From positions 5,135 to 33,511 of the forward strand of contig DHQX01000035.1 of the NCBI GenBank assembly GCA_002411105.1: 28,377 nucleotides of DNA. Direction: 5' to 3'. The translations under genes and the position numbers were made by a program. The first letter of the stretch is position 1. Every line of letters begins with the position of its first letter. Origin of the DNA: Christensenella sp. UBA5327 (GTDB lineage Bacteria; Bacillota; Clostridia; Christensenellales; Aristaeellaceae). This document shows positions 7,763-16,406 of this stretch, piece after piece. The notes beneath the pieces are model-generated. The model was not told the DNA's origin. It saw nothing but the letters and a program-made list of their open reading frames with translations, and did no database searches.

Positions 7763-8938
7763 ATGGATTACGCAAAAGAGTCTTTGAAGAAACACGCGGA
7801 GTGGAAGGGCAAGATTGAGGTGCAGGCGGCTGTGCCTGTCAAGACGAAGGAAGACCTTTCCCTGGCCTATACCCCGGGCGTGGCTCAGCCCTGCCTTGAA
7901 ATTCAAAAGGATGTGAACCTCAGCTACACCTTGACCCGCCGGCACAACCTCTGCCTGGTGGTGACCGATGGCTCAGCTGTCCTTGGCCTGGGCGACATTG
8001 GCCCTGAGGCCGGCATGCCCGTGATGGAGGGCAAGTGCGTGCTGTTCAAAGCCTTTGGCGATGTGGACGCCTTCCCGCTGTGCATCAAATCCCAGGATGT
8101 GGACACGATTGTAGACACCATCCACCTGATCAGCGGCTCCTTTGGCGGGGTCAACCTGGAGGACATCGCGGCGCCGCGCTGCTTTGAGATTGAGAAAAAG
8201 CTCAAGGAAAAATGCGACATCCCGATTTTCCACGATGACCAGCACGGCACCGCCATCATCACCCTGGCGGGGCTGATCAACGCCCTTAGGGTGGTGGGCA
8301 AGAAAAAAGAAGACGTGAAAATCGTCATCAACGGCGCCGGTGCCGCCTCCATCGCCATCACGAAGCTGTTGTTCTCCGACGGCTTTAAGGATGTGCTGCT
8401 GTGCGACCGCAAGGGCATCATCTATGAAGGCCGCAAGGAAGGCATGAACGCCATCAAGGAAGAGATGGCCAAGATCACCAACTTCAAAAAACAAGAGGGC
8501 ACCCTGGCGGATGCCATGAAGGGTGCAGATGTGTTCATCGGCGTGTCAGCCCCCGGCACCGTCACCACCGAGATGGTAAAGTCCATGGCCAAAGACGCCA
8601 TTGTCTTCGCCTGCGCCAACCCCATCCCCGAGATTTTCCCGGATGAGGCAAAGGCCGGCGGCGCCCGGGTGATCGCCACAGGACGCAGCGATTTCCCCAA
8701 CCAGATCAACAACGTCCTGGCCTTCCCCGGCGTGTTCAGGGGCACCTTTGATGTGCGCGCCAGCGACATCAACGATGAGATGAAGCTGGCCGCCGCCTAC
8801 GCCCTGGCCGACCTCATCAAGCCCGGAGAGCTGAATGAGGAGTACATCATCCCCGCCCCCTTTGACCCCCGGGTGAAGGACGCGGTGGCCAAGGCCGTGG
8901 CACAAGCCGCCCGGGACAGCGGCGTGGCCAGGATCTGA
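7763..8938 (+). CDS. Malic enzyme, NAD(P)-dependent (short bacterial form)
   Basis: This 391-residue protein catalyses oxidative decarboxylation of malate to pyruvate and CO2; many members also decarboxylate oxaloacetate. The N-terminal domain shows AYTPGVAQPC, the catalytic lysine region (MPVMEGKCVLFKAFG) and the metal-binding stretch IPIFHDDQHGTA. The nucleotide-binding domain has GAGAASIAI, and the C-terminal half has FACANPIPE and ATGRSDFPNQINN. The length fits the approximately 390-410 residue bacterial type. ATG 7763 follows AAGGAAGG; upstream in-frame codons lack family similarity. As the last operon gene, it makes pyruvate from C4 acids imported by DctPQM and processed by the dehydratases. 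NAD versus NADP preference cannot be read confidently. Confidence 0.92.
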   Translation: MDYAKESLKKHAEWKGKIEVQAAVPVKTKEDLSLAYTPGVAQPCLEIQKDVNLSYTLTRRHNLCLVVTDGSAVLGLGDIGPEAGMPVMEGKCVLFKAFGDVDAFPLCIKSQDVDTIVDTIHLISGSFGGVNLEDIAAPRCFEIEKKLKEKCDIPIFHDDQHGTAIITLAGLINALRVVGKKKEDVKIVINGAGAASIAITKLLFSDGFKDVLLCDRKGIIYEGRKEGMNAIKEEMAKITNFKKQEGTLADAMKGADVFIGVSAPGTVTTEMVKSMAKDAIVFACANPIPEIFPDEAKAGGARVIATGRSDFPNQINNVLAFPGVFRGTFDVRASDINDEMKLAAAYALADLIKPGELNEEYIIPAPFDPRVKDAVAKAVAQAARDSGVARI

Positions 8939-8957
8939 ACCAGTCACAATTTTGTCG

Positions 8958-8986
8958 GGGCTGACTCACGCAGTCAGCCCTGTTTT
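8958..8986 (+). terminator. Rho-independent terminator of the C4-diacid operon
   Basis: A 9-bp stem (GGGCTGACT 8958-8966, AGTCAGCCC 8972-8980) encloses a 5-nt loop and is followed by TGTTTT. The stop codon of the convergent rqcH gene (8974-8976, minus strand) lies inside the hairpin, so the two genes end in the same element. Confidence 0.85.
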
Positions 8987-10707
8987 AATGCCTGGATATC
9001 CTCATCCCCCGCCTGGGCGATCAAGCTCTTTTCCCCGGTGTAGTGCACCTGTCCAGGGCCTGCGCCGGGGATTTTTCTAACCAGCTTGCGCTGGGTGTAA
9101 TCCACCTGGATGGGCTTGCCCTGGGCCTGGGAATAAAACGCGGCGATCTGGGCGGCTTCCCTGAGGGTGGCTGAGGGAACGGATTTACCAGCACTGCTGA
9201 TCACCACATGGGAGCCGGGGATGTCCTTGGCATGCAGCCACAGATCCTCTCCCCGGGCCTCTTTCAGCAAGCGCTCGTTCTGCCCGCTGTTGCGCCCGGC
9301 CTGGATGACAAAGCCCTGGGAGGAAATAAAGCGCATGAGGGGGCTTTCAGCCCTTTTCTTTTTACGGCCAGCGCTTCCGGACTCCCGGCGCACAAAGCCA
9401 AGCTCAGATAGCTGCGCCCGCAGCTCGCTGATGTCTTGGGGGCTTTCCGCCCGCTCTAAAAAATACAGGCTATCCTCCAGCAGCGCGATGTCTGCCCGGG
9501 CCTGCGCCTGGTGGGACTCAGCCAGCTTCCGGGCGGTGTGTGCTTTGTGATAGCGCTTGAAATAGCGCTGGGCATTGGCCGCGGGGCTAAGGGTGGGGTC
9601 AAGGGCCACCTCCAACTCCTCACCGGTATAGTAATTGGGAAGGGCCGCGCTCTGCGTGCCTTTGGGGAGGGCATGGAGGTGGGCGGTGATCAACTCCCCC
9701 ATCACCCGGAAGCTCTCCGCTTCTTCAAAAGTGGGGGTCTCCTCCTCCATTAGCGCCAGCTTCCTGCGGGTTTTATTGAGGGCATTGGTGATGGTTTTGT
9801 GCAGGCTGGCTGCCCGCTGCTTGAGGCGCTGGGAACGGTCCCTGGCATCAAAGCGGGCTTCCACCGCCTGGGAGAGGCTGCCGGCGGGTAGCTGAAGCTC
9901 TGCCGGATACCCCAGATAGGCAAAGGGCAGCACATCAGCAGGCTGACCCTCGGCATCCATCAGCAGTCGGGGGGAGGCCATGCCGGGCAGCGCCACAAAA
10001 AGCGCGGCGGCTTTTTCTCCCAGCGCCTCCTTATCCAATTCGGCCGCTGAGGCCTCCGGCGTGCCTGCCAGGCGCAGGGCCAGCTCCTGGGCTGTCTGGC
10101 GGGAGACGCCGGTGATATGCTCGCTCAAAAACCTTGAAAGCGGTCCGGAAAAACCCGATAGCCGTGCCAGGAGCGCTTCGCGGTCTATAGCGCCCGGGTC
10201 CAGCTTGTCCTGGGCCGGGGGCATCTCAAAGGGCAGGCCCGGCAGCATCTGGCGCACCCGGCTCATGTCCAGGCTCACATGCCGGAGGGCGTCCAGGATC
10301 CGGCCCTCCTCCGTCAGGGTCAGGTTGCTGTGCTTGCCCATGGCCTCAAAATAGAGCACCTTTTCCCGGGTGCTCTCCAGCTCATCCCGGCTTTGCACCC
10401 TGATTTCAATCAGCCGGTCGCCCCCCAGCTGCCGGATACCGGTGACGCGCCCGCCCACCAGGTGCTTTCTCATGAGCATGCAAAACATCGGCGCCTCCGT
10501 CGGGTTTTCGTAGCGGGCGTCGCTGATGTGCATGCGTGCGCTGCCGGGGGTGGCGCAGATGAGCAGGCGCAGGGTCTCCCCCGGCCCGCGCAGGGTGAGG
10601 ATGACCAGGTCGTGGTCGGGCTGGGCCACCTTGTCCACCCGGGCGCCCAGCAGCTTCTCTTCCATCTCCCGGGTCAGAAAGCCCATGGTGATGCCGTCAA
10701 GGGGCAT
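8974..10707 (-). CDS. rqcH: RqcH/NFACT ribosome-associated quality control protein
   Basis: This 577-residue homologue of Rqc2/NEMF recruits tRNA-Ala to obstructed 50S subunits and directs C-terminal alanine tailing. The NFACT-N domain begins MPLDGITMGFL, and the D97-R98 pair needed for tailing in B. subtilis RqcH is present at the same positions (GGDRLIEI). A central coiled-coil region spans roughly 280-410. The C-terminal NFACT-R domain shows GQNERLLKEARGEDLWLHAKDIPGSHVVI (about 480-510). The gene was formerly annotated as fibronectin-binding protein (FbpA). GGGAGG lies just upstream of ATG on the minus strand. Divergent from the secreted-protein gene at 10808 and convergent with malic enzyme, it appears monocistronic. 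Confidence 0.92.
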   Translation of the reverse strand: MPLDGITMGFLTREMEEKLLGARVDKVAQPDHDLVILTLRGPGETLRLLICATPGSARMHISDARYENPTEAPMFCMLMRKHLVGGRVTGIRQLGGDRLIEIRVQSRDELESTREKVLYFEAMGKHSNLTLTEEGRILDALRHVSLDMSRVRQMLPGLPFEMPPAQDKLDPGAIDREALLARLSGFSGPLSRFLSEHITGVSRQTAQELALRLAGTPEASAAELDKEALGEKAAALFVALPGMASPRLLMDAEGQPADVLPFAYLGYPAELQLPAGSLSQAVEARFDARDRSQRLKQRAASLHKTITNALNKTRRKLALMEEETPTFEEAESFRVMGELITAHLHALPKGTQSAALPNYYTGEELEVALDPTLSPAANAQRYFKRYHKAHTARKLAESHQAQARADIALLEDSLYFLERAESPQDISELRAQLSELGFVRRESGSAGRKKKRAESPLMRFISSQGFVIQAGRNSGQNERLLKEARGEDLWLHAKDIPGSHVVISSAGKSVPSATLREAAQIAAFYSQAQGKPIQVDYTQRKLVRKIPGAGPGQVHYTGEKSLIAQAGDEDIQALKQG

Positions 10708-10734
10708 AGAAACCTCCCAAAGTTGATAAAGAGC

Positions 10735-10780
10735 ATTGTATCACATCCGCCATGGGGCTGTGATGGGTGTATGCTATAAG
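10735..10780. promoter_or_regulatory. Divergent promoter region between rqcH and the secreted-protein gene
   Basis: On the minus strand TACAAT (complement of 10735-10740) is a good -10 for rqcH. On the plus strand TATAAG (10775-10780) is a candidate -10 for the gene at 10808. Neither has a convincing -35. Confidence 0.4.
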
Positions 10781-10807
10781 TGAGGACGGAAGGCAAAGGA
10801 GGCCGCT

Positions 10808-11437
10808 GTGAGAAAAAAAGCATTGGCGCTGGCACTGGGCATCCTGCTGACGGCACAGGCCATGGCGGCAGAGACCCCCATGAAAACCTACCGTGGGCCC
10901 GAAGGCAGCTATGAAATCTCCTACCCCGCCAGCTGGCGGATGATTGATCAGGACAGCATCGTTCCCCTGCTGGATGAGATGGCCAGGGGAGAGACCCGGG
11001 TGGCAGGGGTGAGCCTTGAAGCCATGCAGCAGTATCAGACCTATATGCTGCTCACCCCCATGGTGCTGTTCATCCAGGATGAAACCGGGGACAACTTCTA
11101 CTTGTATTATGTGGAAGACCCGACCAATGTAACCACCACCACCCGGCAGGCCCTGGCGCAGATGCGCGAAGGGCTGGGCGAGCAGCTGCAAACACTCTAC
11201 CCTGACTACCAAGCCCTTGACCCGGGCAGCATGGTGACCCAGGGGGAGCAGGCCTATGCCCATCTCAGCGGCAGCGCCACCATCGACGGGGCCAAAAGCC
11301 GGCAGCACCTGTTTATCCTGCTCAAGGGCCTGCGGATGTATACCCTGGTCTTCACCTTCCGCCAGGCGGAGGGGGAGCTGGCCGGGGACATGACGGACAT
11401 CATGAACCAGGTGGCAGAAAGCTTCAGGCCAGGCTAA
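10808..11437 (+). CDS. Secreted protein of unknown function
   Basis: This 209-residue protein has an N-terminal signal peptide (RKK, hydrophobic core, cleavage after AMA near residue 21) and no lipobox cysteine. The mature part (YRGPEGSYEISYPASWRMID, then alternating strands, ending in VFTFRQAEGELAGDMTDIMNQVAESFRP) has the look of the PsbP/Mog1/DUF1795-like fold: an opening strand with YPASW and a closing MNQVAESF helix. That assignment is by eye and tentative. AAGGAGG (10796-10802) sits 5 nt before the GTG start. It is transcribed divergently from rqcH. No enzymatic motif is seen. Confidence 0.75.
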   Translation: MRKKALALALGILLTAQAMAAETPMKTYRGPEGSYEISYPASWRMIDQDSIVPLLDEMARGETRVAGVSLEAMQQYQTYMLLTPMVLFIQDETGDNFYLYYVEDPTNVTTTTRQALAQMREGLGEQLQTLYPDYQALDPGSMVTQGEQAYAHLSGSATIDGAKSRQHLFILLKGLRMYTLVFTFRQAEGELAGDMTDIMNQVAESFRPG

Positions 11438-11525
11438 AAATACACGCTGTATCGCCGCCGATGACGCACCAGCGGGGTATAATCCTATCGGTTGACCGGA
11501 ACCGGTGCCCGGCAGCGCTTGCCGC

Positions 11526-11554
11526 TTGAAAACAGAAGGCGGTTTTGTTATACT
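11526..11554 (+). promoter_or_regulatory. Strong promoter of the BMP-type ABC operon
   Basis: TTGAAA (11526-11531), a 17-nt spacer and TATACT (11549-11554) form it, with an extended -10 TG at 11546-11547. It is the best sigma-70-type match in the window. A second TATAAT occurs upstream at 11478-11483 without a good -35. Transcription would start about 45 nt before the start codon. Confidence 0.7.
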
Positions 11555-11607
11555 GGGTCATACTAGGAAACGGCATTAAACCAACAACATAAGGAGGAAC
11601 CACCACT

Positions 11608-12678
11608 ATGAAGAAACTTCTGGCTCTTGTGCTGGTGCTTGCCCTGGCACTCCCTCTGGCAGGCCTGGCCGCTGATTATGACATCGCCATGATCACCGAC
11701 ATCGGCACCATCGATGACAAGTCCTTTAACCAGGGCACCTGGGAAGGCGTTGTCGAGTATGCCAAAGCCAATGACAAGACCTACATCTACTATCAGCCCA
11801 CCGCCCAGTCAACGGAGATTTACCTTGACATGATCGAGCAGGCGGTCAACGACGGCGCCAAGATCATCGTCACCCCTGGCTTCCTGTTTGAGCAGCCCAT
11901 CTTTGAGGCGCAGGATCTGTACCCCAATGTGCACTTCGTCCTCATCGACGGCAACCCCAACGATGGCGACTGGAGCAAGGAGGGCGGGCCTGAGTTCCGC
12001 ACCGAGGCCAACGCCGTTGGCATCGTCTACGCCGAGGAGCAGGCGGGTTTCCTGGCCGGCTACGCGGCAGTGAAGGACGGCTACACGAAGCTTGGCTTCA
12101 TGGGCGGCATGGCGGTTCCCGCTGTGATTCGCTTTGGCTACGGCTTTGCCCAGGGCATCGAGTATGCAGCTGAAGAGATGGGCCTTAAAGACCTGGCGCT
12201 CAACTATCACTACACCGGCGGCTTTGCGGCCACCCCGGAAGCCCAGGCCCTGGCTGCCTCCTGGTACGCGGACGGCGTGGAAGTGATCTTTGCCTGCGGC
12301 GGCGCCGTGGGTGACTCTGTGATGGCCGCGGCGGAAGCCGCCGGCGCCAAGGTCATCGGCGTTGACGTTGACCAGTCCAGCCAGAGCGAAACCGTCATCA
12401 CCTCTGCCGCCAAGGGCCTGGCCGCCTCGGTCATCGCGGTGCTTGACGCATACTACCAGGGCGAGTTCCCCGCCGGGCAGGCCCTGGTGATGGACGCCGC
12501 CGCTGACGGCGTGGAGCTGCCCATGGCCACCTCCCGGTTCAAGACCTTCTCCCAGGCGGACTATGACGCCATCTTTGCCAAGCTGGTGGCTGGCGAAGTG
12601 AAGCTGCTCAAGGACAGCGATGTGAAGTCCGTGGCTGAGATTCCCCTCAAGCTGGTCGCTGTGACAGAAATTCAATAA
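11608..12678 (+). CDS. BMP family (PnrA-like) substrate-binding protein of a nucleoside/nucleobase ABC transporter
   Basis: This 356-residue type I periplasmic-binding fold protein contains the BMP pattern IAMITDIGTIDDKSFNQGTWEGV, a GAKIIVTPGFLF loop, EEQAGFLAGYAA, and ADGVEVIFACGGAVGDSV. These proteins bind purine or pyrimidine nucleosides and related bases. The signal peptide (MKKLLALVLVLALALPLAGLA-AD) ends in a signal peptidase I site. The lipobox cysteine found in most Gram-positive BMP proteins is absent. AAGGAGG (11591-11597) lies 10 nt before the ATG. It heads the operon with ATPase and two permeases, and a hairpin follows its stop codon. The proximity of a PucR-type regulator supports a purine-related ligand (inference). 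Confidence 0.88.
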   Translation: MKKLLALVLVLALALPLAGLAADYDIAMITDIGTIDDKSFNQGTWEGVVEYAKANDKTYIYYQPTAQSTEIYLDMIEQAVNDGAKIIVTPGFLFEQPIFEAQDLYPNVHFVLIDGNPNDGDWSKEGGPEFRTEANAVGIVYAEEQAGFLAGYAAVKDGYTKLGFMGGMAVPAVIRFGYGFAQGIEYAAEEMGLKDLALNYHYTGGFAATPEAQALAASWYADGVEVIFACGGAVGDSVMAAAEAAGAKVIGVDVDQSSQSETVITSAAKGLAASVIAVLDAYYQGEFPAGQALVMDAAADGVELPMATSRFKTFSQADYDAIFAKLVAGEVKLLKDSDVKSVAEIPLKLVAVTEIQ

Positions 12679-12692
12679 GAACACCAATCGCT

Positions 12693-12722
12693 GAGAAGGG
12701 GGCTTGAAAAAGCCCCCTTCTC
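12693..12722 (+). other. Strong intercistronic hairpin after the BMP binding-protein gene
   Basis: A perfect 13-bp stem (GAGAAGGGGGCTT 12693-12705, AAGCCCCCTTCTC 12710-12722) is capped by a GAAA tetraloop. AAAAC follows rather than Ts, so read-through into the ATPase gene is expected. The position is that of a 3'-end stabiliser raising the yield of the binding protein. Confidence 0.75.
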
Positions 12723-12750
12723 AAAACATCGGCATGCAAAGGACGGCAGG

Positions 12751-14277
12751 ATGAGCGAATACATCATTGAGATGCGGGACATCACCAAGGATTTTCCCGG
12801 CATCAGGGCCAATGACCACGTCACGCTGAAACTCCGGCGCGGGGAGATCCACGCCCTGCTGGGGGAAAACGGCGCCGGGAAGAGCACGCTGATGAGCATC
12901 CTCTTTGGCCTCTACCAGCAGGACGGCGGCGAGATCTATAAAAACGGGCAGAAGGTGCTGGTGAAGGACCCCAACGACGCCAACCGCCTGGGCATCGGCA
13001 TGGTGCATCAGCACTTCATGCTGGTGCAGAACTTCACCGTGCTTGAAAACATCGTGCTGGGCGTTGAAACCACGGCCAACGGCATGCTCAAGATGGACCA
13101 GGCCCGGGAGAAAGTGATGCGCTTGTCCCAGCAGTACGGCCTTGCGATTGACCCGGATGCCCGGATTGAGGATATCTCCGTGGGCATGCAGCAGCGGGTG
13201 GAAATCCTGAAAATGCTCTACCGGGACAATGAAATCCTCATCTTTGACGAGCCCACGGCGGTGCTCACCCCCCAGGAGATCGATGAGCTCATGCGCATCA
13301 TGAAGGGCCTGGCGGCGGAGGGAAAGAGCATCCTGTTCATCACCCACAAGCTGATGGAAATCAAGGCCGTGGCCGACCGCTGCACGGTGCTGAGGAAAGG
13401 CGCTTTGGTGGGCACGGTGGAGGTGGCGGACACCGATGTTGAGACCATGGCCGAGATGATGGTGGGTCGCAAGGTGAACTTCAACATCCAAAAGGACGAG
13501 GCGACCCCGGGCGAGGCGGTGCTGGAGGTGAAAAACCTGAGCGTGGCCGGGCACCACGGCAAAAACACCGTCAACGAGGTCTCCTTCCAGGTGCGCCGGG
13601 GGGAGATCGTGTGCATCGCCGGCATCGACGGCAACGGCCAGAGCGAATTGATCTACGCCCTCTCGGGGCTTCTTCCCATCAAGTCCGGGCAGATCATCCT
13701 GAAAGGCAGGGACGTGACACAGGCCTCCATCCGCAGCCGCAACGTGGACGGCCTCTCCCATATCCCGGAGGACCGGCACAAGTACGGCCTGGTGCTGGAC
13801 TTTGACCTGGGGCAGAACCTGGCGCTGAAGAATTATTTCATGCCCCCCATGGTGCAGCACGGCTTTATCAACTTTCCCCAGGTGCGGCGTCAGGCGGATG
13901 ACTTGATCTCCCGCTTTGACATCCGCTCGGGCCAGGGCGCTGAGACCACCGCCCGGAGCATGTCAGGCGGCAATCAGCAAAAGGCCATCATCGCCCGGGA
14001 GATCAACACCGACCCGGACATCCTGCTGGCGGTGCAGCCCACCCGGGGGCTTGATGTGGGGGCCATGATCTACATCCATGAGCAGCTGGTGAAGGAGCGG
14101 GACCAGGGCAAGGCCATCCTGCTGGTGTCCCTGGAGCTGGACGAGGTGTTCCAGCTGGCGGACCGGATCCTGGTGATCTATGAGGGCAACATCGTGGCGG
14201 AGCTGTCAGGCAAGGAGACCACCGCCCAGGAGCTGGGGCTGTACATGGCCGGCAGCCGGAAGGAGGCCACCGCATGA
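12751..14277 (+). CDS. Nucleoside-type ABC transporter ATPase with two nucleotide-binding domains (YufO/NupA-like)
   Basis: This 508-residue protein contains tandem ABC domains as in sugar/nucleoside importers of the RbsA type. Domain 1 has Walker A GENGAGKST (38-46), signature region ISVGMQQRVEIL and Walker B ILIFDEPTAVL. Domain 2 has a degenerate P loop (GIDGNGQSEL), a canonical signature MSGGNQQKAIIARE and ILLAVQPTRGLDVG. The degenerate second Walker A is normal for this family. It is 72 nt downstream of the binding-protein gene across a hairpin, and overlaps the next permease gene by 4 bp. Confidence 0.93.
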   Translation: MSEYIIEMRDITKDFPGIRANDHVTLKLRRGEIHALLGENGAGKSTLMSILFGLYQQDGGEIYKNGQKVLVKDPNDANRLGIGMVHQHFMLVQNFTVLENIVLGVETTANGMLKMDQAREKVMRLSQQYGLAIDPDARIEDISVGMQQRVEILKMLYRDNEILIFDEPTAVLTPQEIDELMRIMKGLAAEGKSILFITHKLMEIKAVADRCTVLRKGALVGTVEVADTDVETMAEMMVGRKVNFNIQKDEATPGEAVLEVKNLSVAGHHGKNTVNEVSFQVRRGEIVCIAGIDGNGQSELIYALSGLLPIKSGQIILKGRDVTQASIRSRNVDGLSHIPEDRHKYGLVLDFDLGQNLALKNYFMPPMVQHGFINFPQVRRQADDLISRFDIRSGQGAETTARSMSGGNQQKAIIAREINTDPDILLAVQPTRGLDVGAMIYIHEQLVKERDQGKAILLVSLELDEVFQLADRILVIYEGNIVAELSGKETTAQELGLYMAGSRKEATA

Positions 14278-15416
14278 ACCGGATGAAAAAGGGGTTGTCC
14301 AACGCCTCCGCCTCGGTCCTGGCCATCCTGGCGGGGCTTTTGGCGGGCTTTGTGATCCTGCTCATTTCAAACCCCGCCAACGCCTTCCAGGGGCTTGTCA
14401 CCATCCTGAAGGGCGGCTGGAACAACGGCATGAAGGGCATGGGGCAGGTGCTGTATTTCGCCACCCCCATCATCATGACCGGGCTTTCGGTGGGCTTCGC
14501 GTTCAAAACCGGGATGTTCAACATCGGCGCCGCCGGGCAGCTGATGATAGGCGGCTTTGTATCGGTGTATGTGGGGATGACCTGGACCTTTTTGCCCGGG
14601 CACCTGCACTGGATTGTGGCGCTTTTGATGGGCATGCTGGCGGGCATGGTCTGGGGCATGATCGTGGGGCTGTTCAAGGCGCTGCTGAATGTCAACGAGG
14701 TGATCACCTCCATCATGCTCAACTATGTGGGCATGTACCTGGTCAACTTCTCCATCAAGAACAGCCACCTCTACGATCCCCTTAAAAACCAGACCGCTGA
14801 CGTGGCGGCAAGCGCCATCATCCCCAAGGGCGGGCTGGATGAGCTGTTTTATGTGACCAAGGGCCGGCTCAAGGACGCCTCCAGCGTCAATGCCGGCATC
14901 TTCATCGCGATTGGTTTCGCCATCCTCATCTACATCATCCTCACCCGCACCACCTTTGGGTATGAGCTGAAGGCCTGCGGCCTCAACCGCCATGCCAGCC
15001 GCTATGCCGGCATCAGCGAGAAGCGGGCCATCATCTCCGCCATGGCCATCGCCGGGGGCCTGGCCGGGGTGGCGGGGGCGCTGATGTACCTGGCCCCCTC
15101 CCGGGGCATGCACATCCACGTGGAGGAGGTGCTGGCCGCCCAGGGCTTCAACGGCATCGCCGTGGCGCTGCTGGGCCTTTCAAACCCCATCGGCATCATC
15201 TTCACCGGGCTTTTTGTGGCCCATATCACAGAAGGCGGGCGGCACCTGCAGTCTCTGAAGTACATGAAGGAGATCATCGAGGTCATCATCGGCATGATCA
15301 TCTATTTCAGCGCGTTTTCACTGCTGGTGCGGGATTTCCTGGCCGGCCGCGCCAGGCGGCGGGCGGACAGCGCCCGGGACGCTTCGGCCCCCATCCCAGA
15401 GGAGGCGAAAGAATAG
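14274..15416 (+). CDS. Nucleoside-type ABC transporter permease 1 (YufP/NupB-like)
   Basis: This 380-residue membrane protein of the BPD_transp_2 family has about ten helices. Landmarks are AFKTGMFNIGAAGQLMIGGF, NVNEVITSIMLNYVGMYL and GYELKACGLNRHASRYAGIS (the cytoplasmic loop that couples to the ATPase), then FNGIAVALLGLSNPIGI. Start ATG 14274 lies in the ATPase stop (ATGA). A charged tail (RARRRADSARD) ends the protein. It pairs with the next gene to form a heterodimeric channel. Confidence 0.93.
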   Translation: MNRMKKGLSNASASVLAILAGLLAGFVILLISNPANAFQGLVTILKGGWNNGMKGMGQVLYFATPIIMTGLSVGFAFKTGMFNIGAAGQLMIGGFVSVYVGMTWTFLPGHLHWIVALLMGMLAGMVWGMIVGLFKALLNVNEVITSIMLNYVGMYLVNFSIKNSHLYDPLKNQTADVAASAIIPKGGLDELFYVTKGRLKDASSVNAGIFIAIGFAILIYIILTRTTFGYELKACGLNRHASRYAGISEKRAIISAMAIAGGLAGVAGALMYLAPSRGMHIHVEEVLAAQGFNGIAVALLGLSNPIGIIFTGLFVAHITEGGRHLQSLKYMKEIIEVIIGMIIYFSAFSLLVRDFLAGRARRRADSARDASAPIPEEAKE

Positions 15417-15417
15417 C

Positions 15418-16377
15418 ATGGATATCATTTATTTTATCGTCCAGCAGATGATGTTCTTCTCCATACCGCTGCTCATTGTGGCGCTGGGGGGCATGTTCTC
15501 TGAGCGCAGCGGGGTGGTGAACATCGCCCTTGAGGGCATCATGGTGGCGGGGGCCTTTTTCAGCATCTACTTCATCAATCAGGTGCAGGACCGGATGAGC
15601 GGCCAGGGGCTGCTGCTGCTGGCCATCGCCATTGCCGCGGTTTCAGGCCTTCTCTTCTCCTTCCTGCATGCCTACGCTGCCATCACGCTCAAAAGCGACC
15701 AGACCATCTCCGGCACAGCGCTGAACATGATCGCCCCCGCGGCCGCCATCTACCTGGCCCGCACAACGCTGCCAAACGGCGTGCAGCAGATCCAGTTCAT
15801 CAACACCTTCCGCATTGAGAAGGTGCCGGTGCTGGGGGATATCCCGGTCCTGGGGCCGCTGCTTTTCCAGAACAGCTACATCACCACCTACCTGGGGCTT
15901 CTGATCCTGGCTGTCTCCGCCTTTGTGTTGTATAAGACCCGCTTTGGGCTGAGGCTAAGGGCCTGCGGCGAGCATCCCCAGGCGGCCGACTCGGTGGGCA
16001 TCAACGTGTACAAAATGCGCTACGCCGGCGTCCTCATCTCAGGCGCCCTGGCGGGGCTGGGGGGGCTGGTGTATGTGATCCCCACCTCCACCAACTTCAA
16101 TGCCACCGTGTCCGGCTATGGCTTTCTGGCGCTGGCGGTGCTCATCTTTGGGCAGTGGAAGCCGCTGCGCATCTTTATCGCCGCCTTCTTCTTTGGCCTG
16201 ATGAAGACCATCGCCTCCTCGTATTCGGGCATTCCCTTCCTCCAGGATCTGGGCATCCCCAGCGACATCTACAAGATGATCCCCTTCATCGCCACCATGG
16301 TGGTGCTGGCTTTCACCTCCCGGCGCTCCCAGGCCCCCAAGGCCAGCGGCGTGCCCTATGACAAGGGCGCCAGATAA
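15418..16377 (+). CDS. Nucleoside-type ABC transporter permease 2 (YufQ/NupC-like)
   Basis: This 319-residue membrane protein is the second BPD_transp_2 permease. It shows the family segment PLLIVALGGMFSERSGVVNIALEGIMVAGAFF at the N-terminus, SDQTISGTALNMIAPA, the coupling-loop-like FGLRLRACGEHPQAADSVGINVYKMRY and a C-terminal GFLALAVLIFGQWKPL. Its start is one base after the preceding stop, so it is probably translated by coupled re-initiation. A 29-nt gap leads to the PucR-type regulator. Confidence 0.93.
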   Translation: MDIIYFIVQQMMFFSIPLLIVALGGMFSERSGVVNIALEGIMVAGAFFSIYFINQVQDRMSGQGLLLLAIAIAAVSGLLFSFLHAYAAITLKSDQTISGTALNMIAPAAAIYLARTTLPNGVQQIQFINTFRIEKVPVLGDIPVLGPLLFQNSYITTYLGLLILAVSAFVLYKTRFGLRLRACGEHPQAADSVGINVYKMRYAGVLISGALAGLGGLVYVIPTSTNFNATVSGYGFLALAVLIFGQWKPLRIFIAAFFFGLMKTIASSYSGIPFLQDLGIPSDIYKMIPFIATMVVLAFTSRRSQAPKASGVPYDKGAR

Positions 16378-16406
16378 CCACCTCCAACCTGCAAGGAGGA
16401 CCGCCG

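Noticed and set aside
12693..12722. Hairpin read as a full rho-independent terminator
   Set aside because: It is followed by AAAAC rather than a T tract, and the ATPase gene downstream has no promoter of its own that I can see.
12721..13860. 379-codon minus-strand open frame opposite the ABC ATPase
   Set aside because: His/Leu/Val-rich low-information translation antisense to a fully conserved ATPase; a by-product of high GC.
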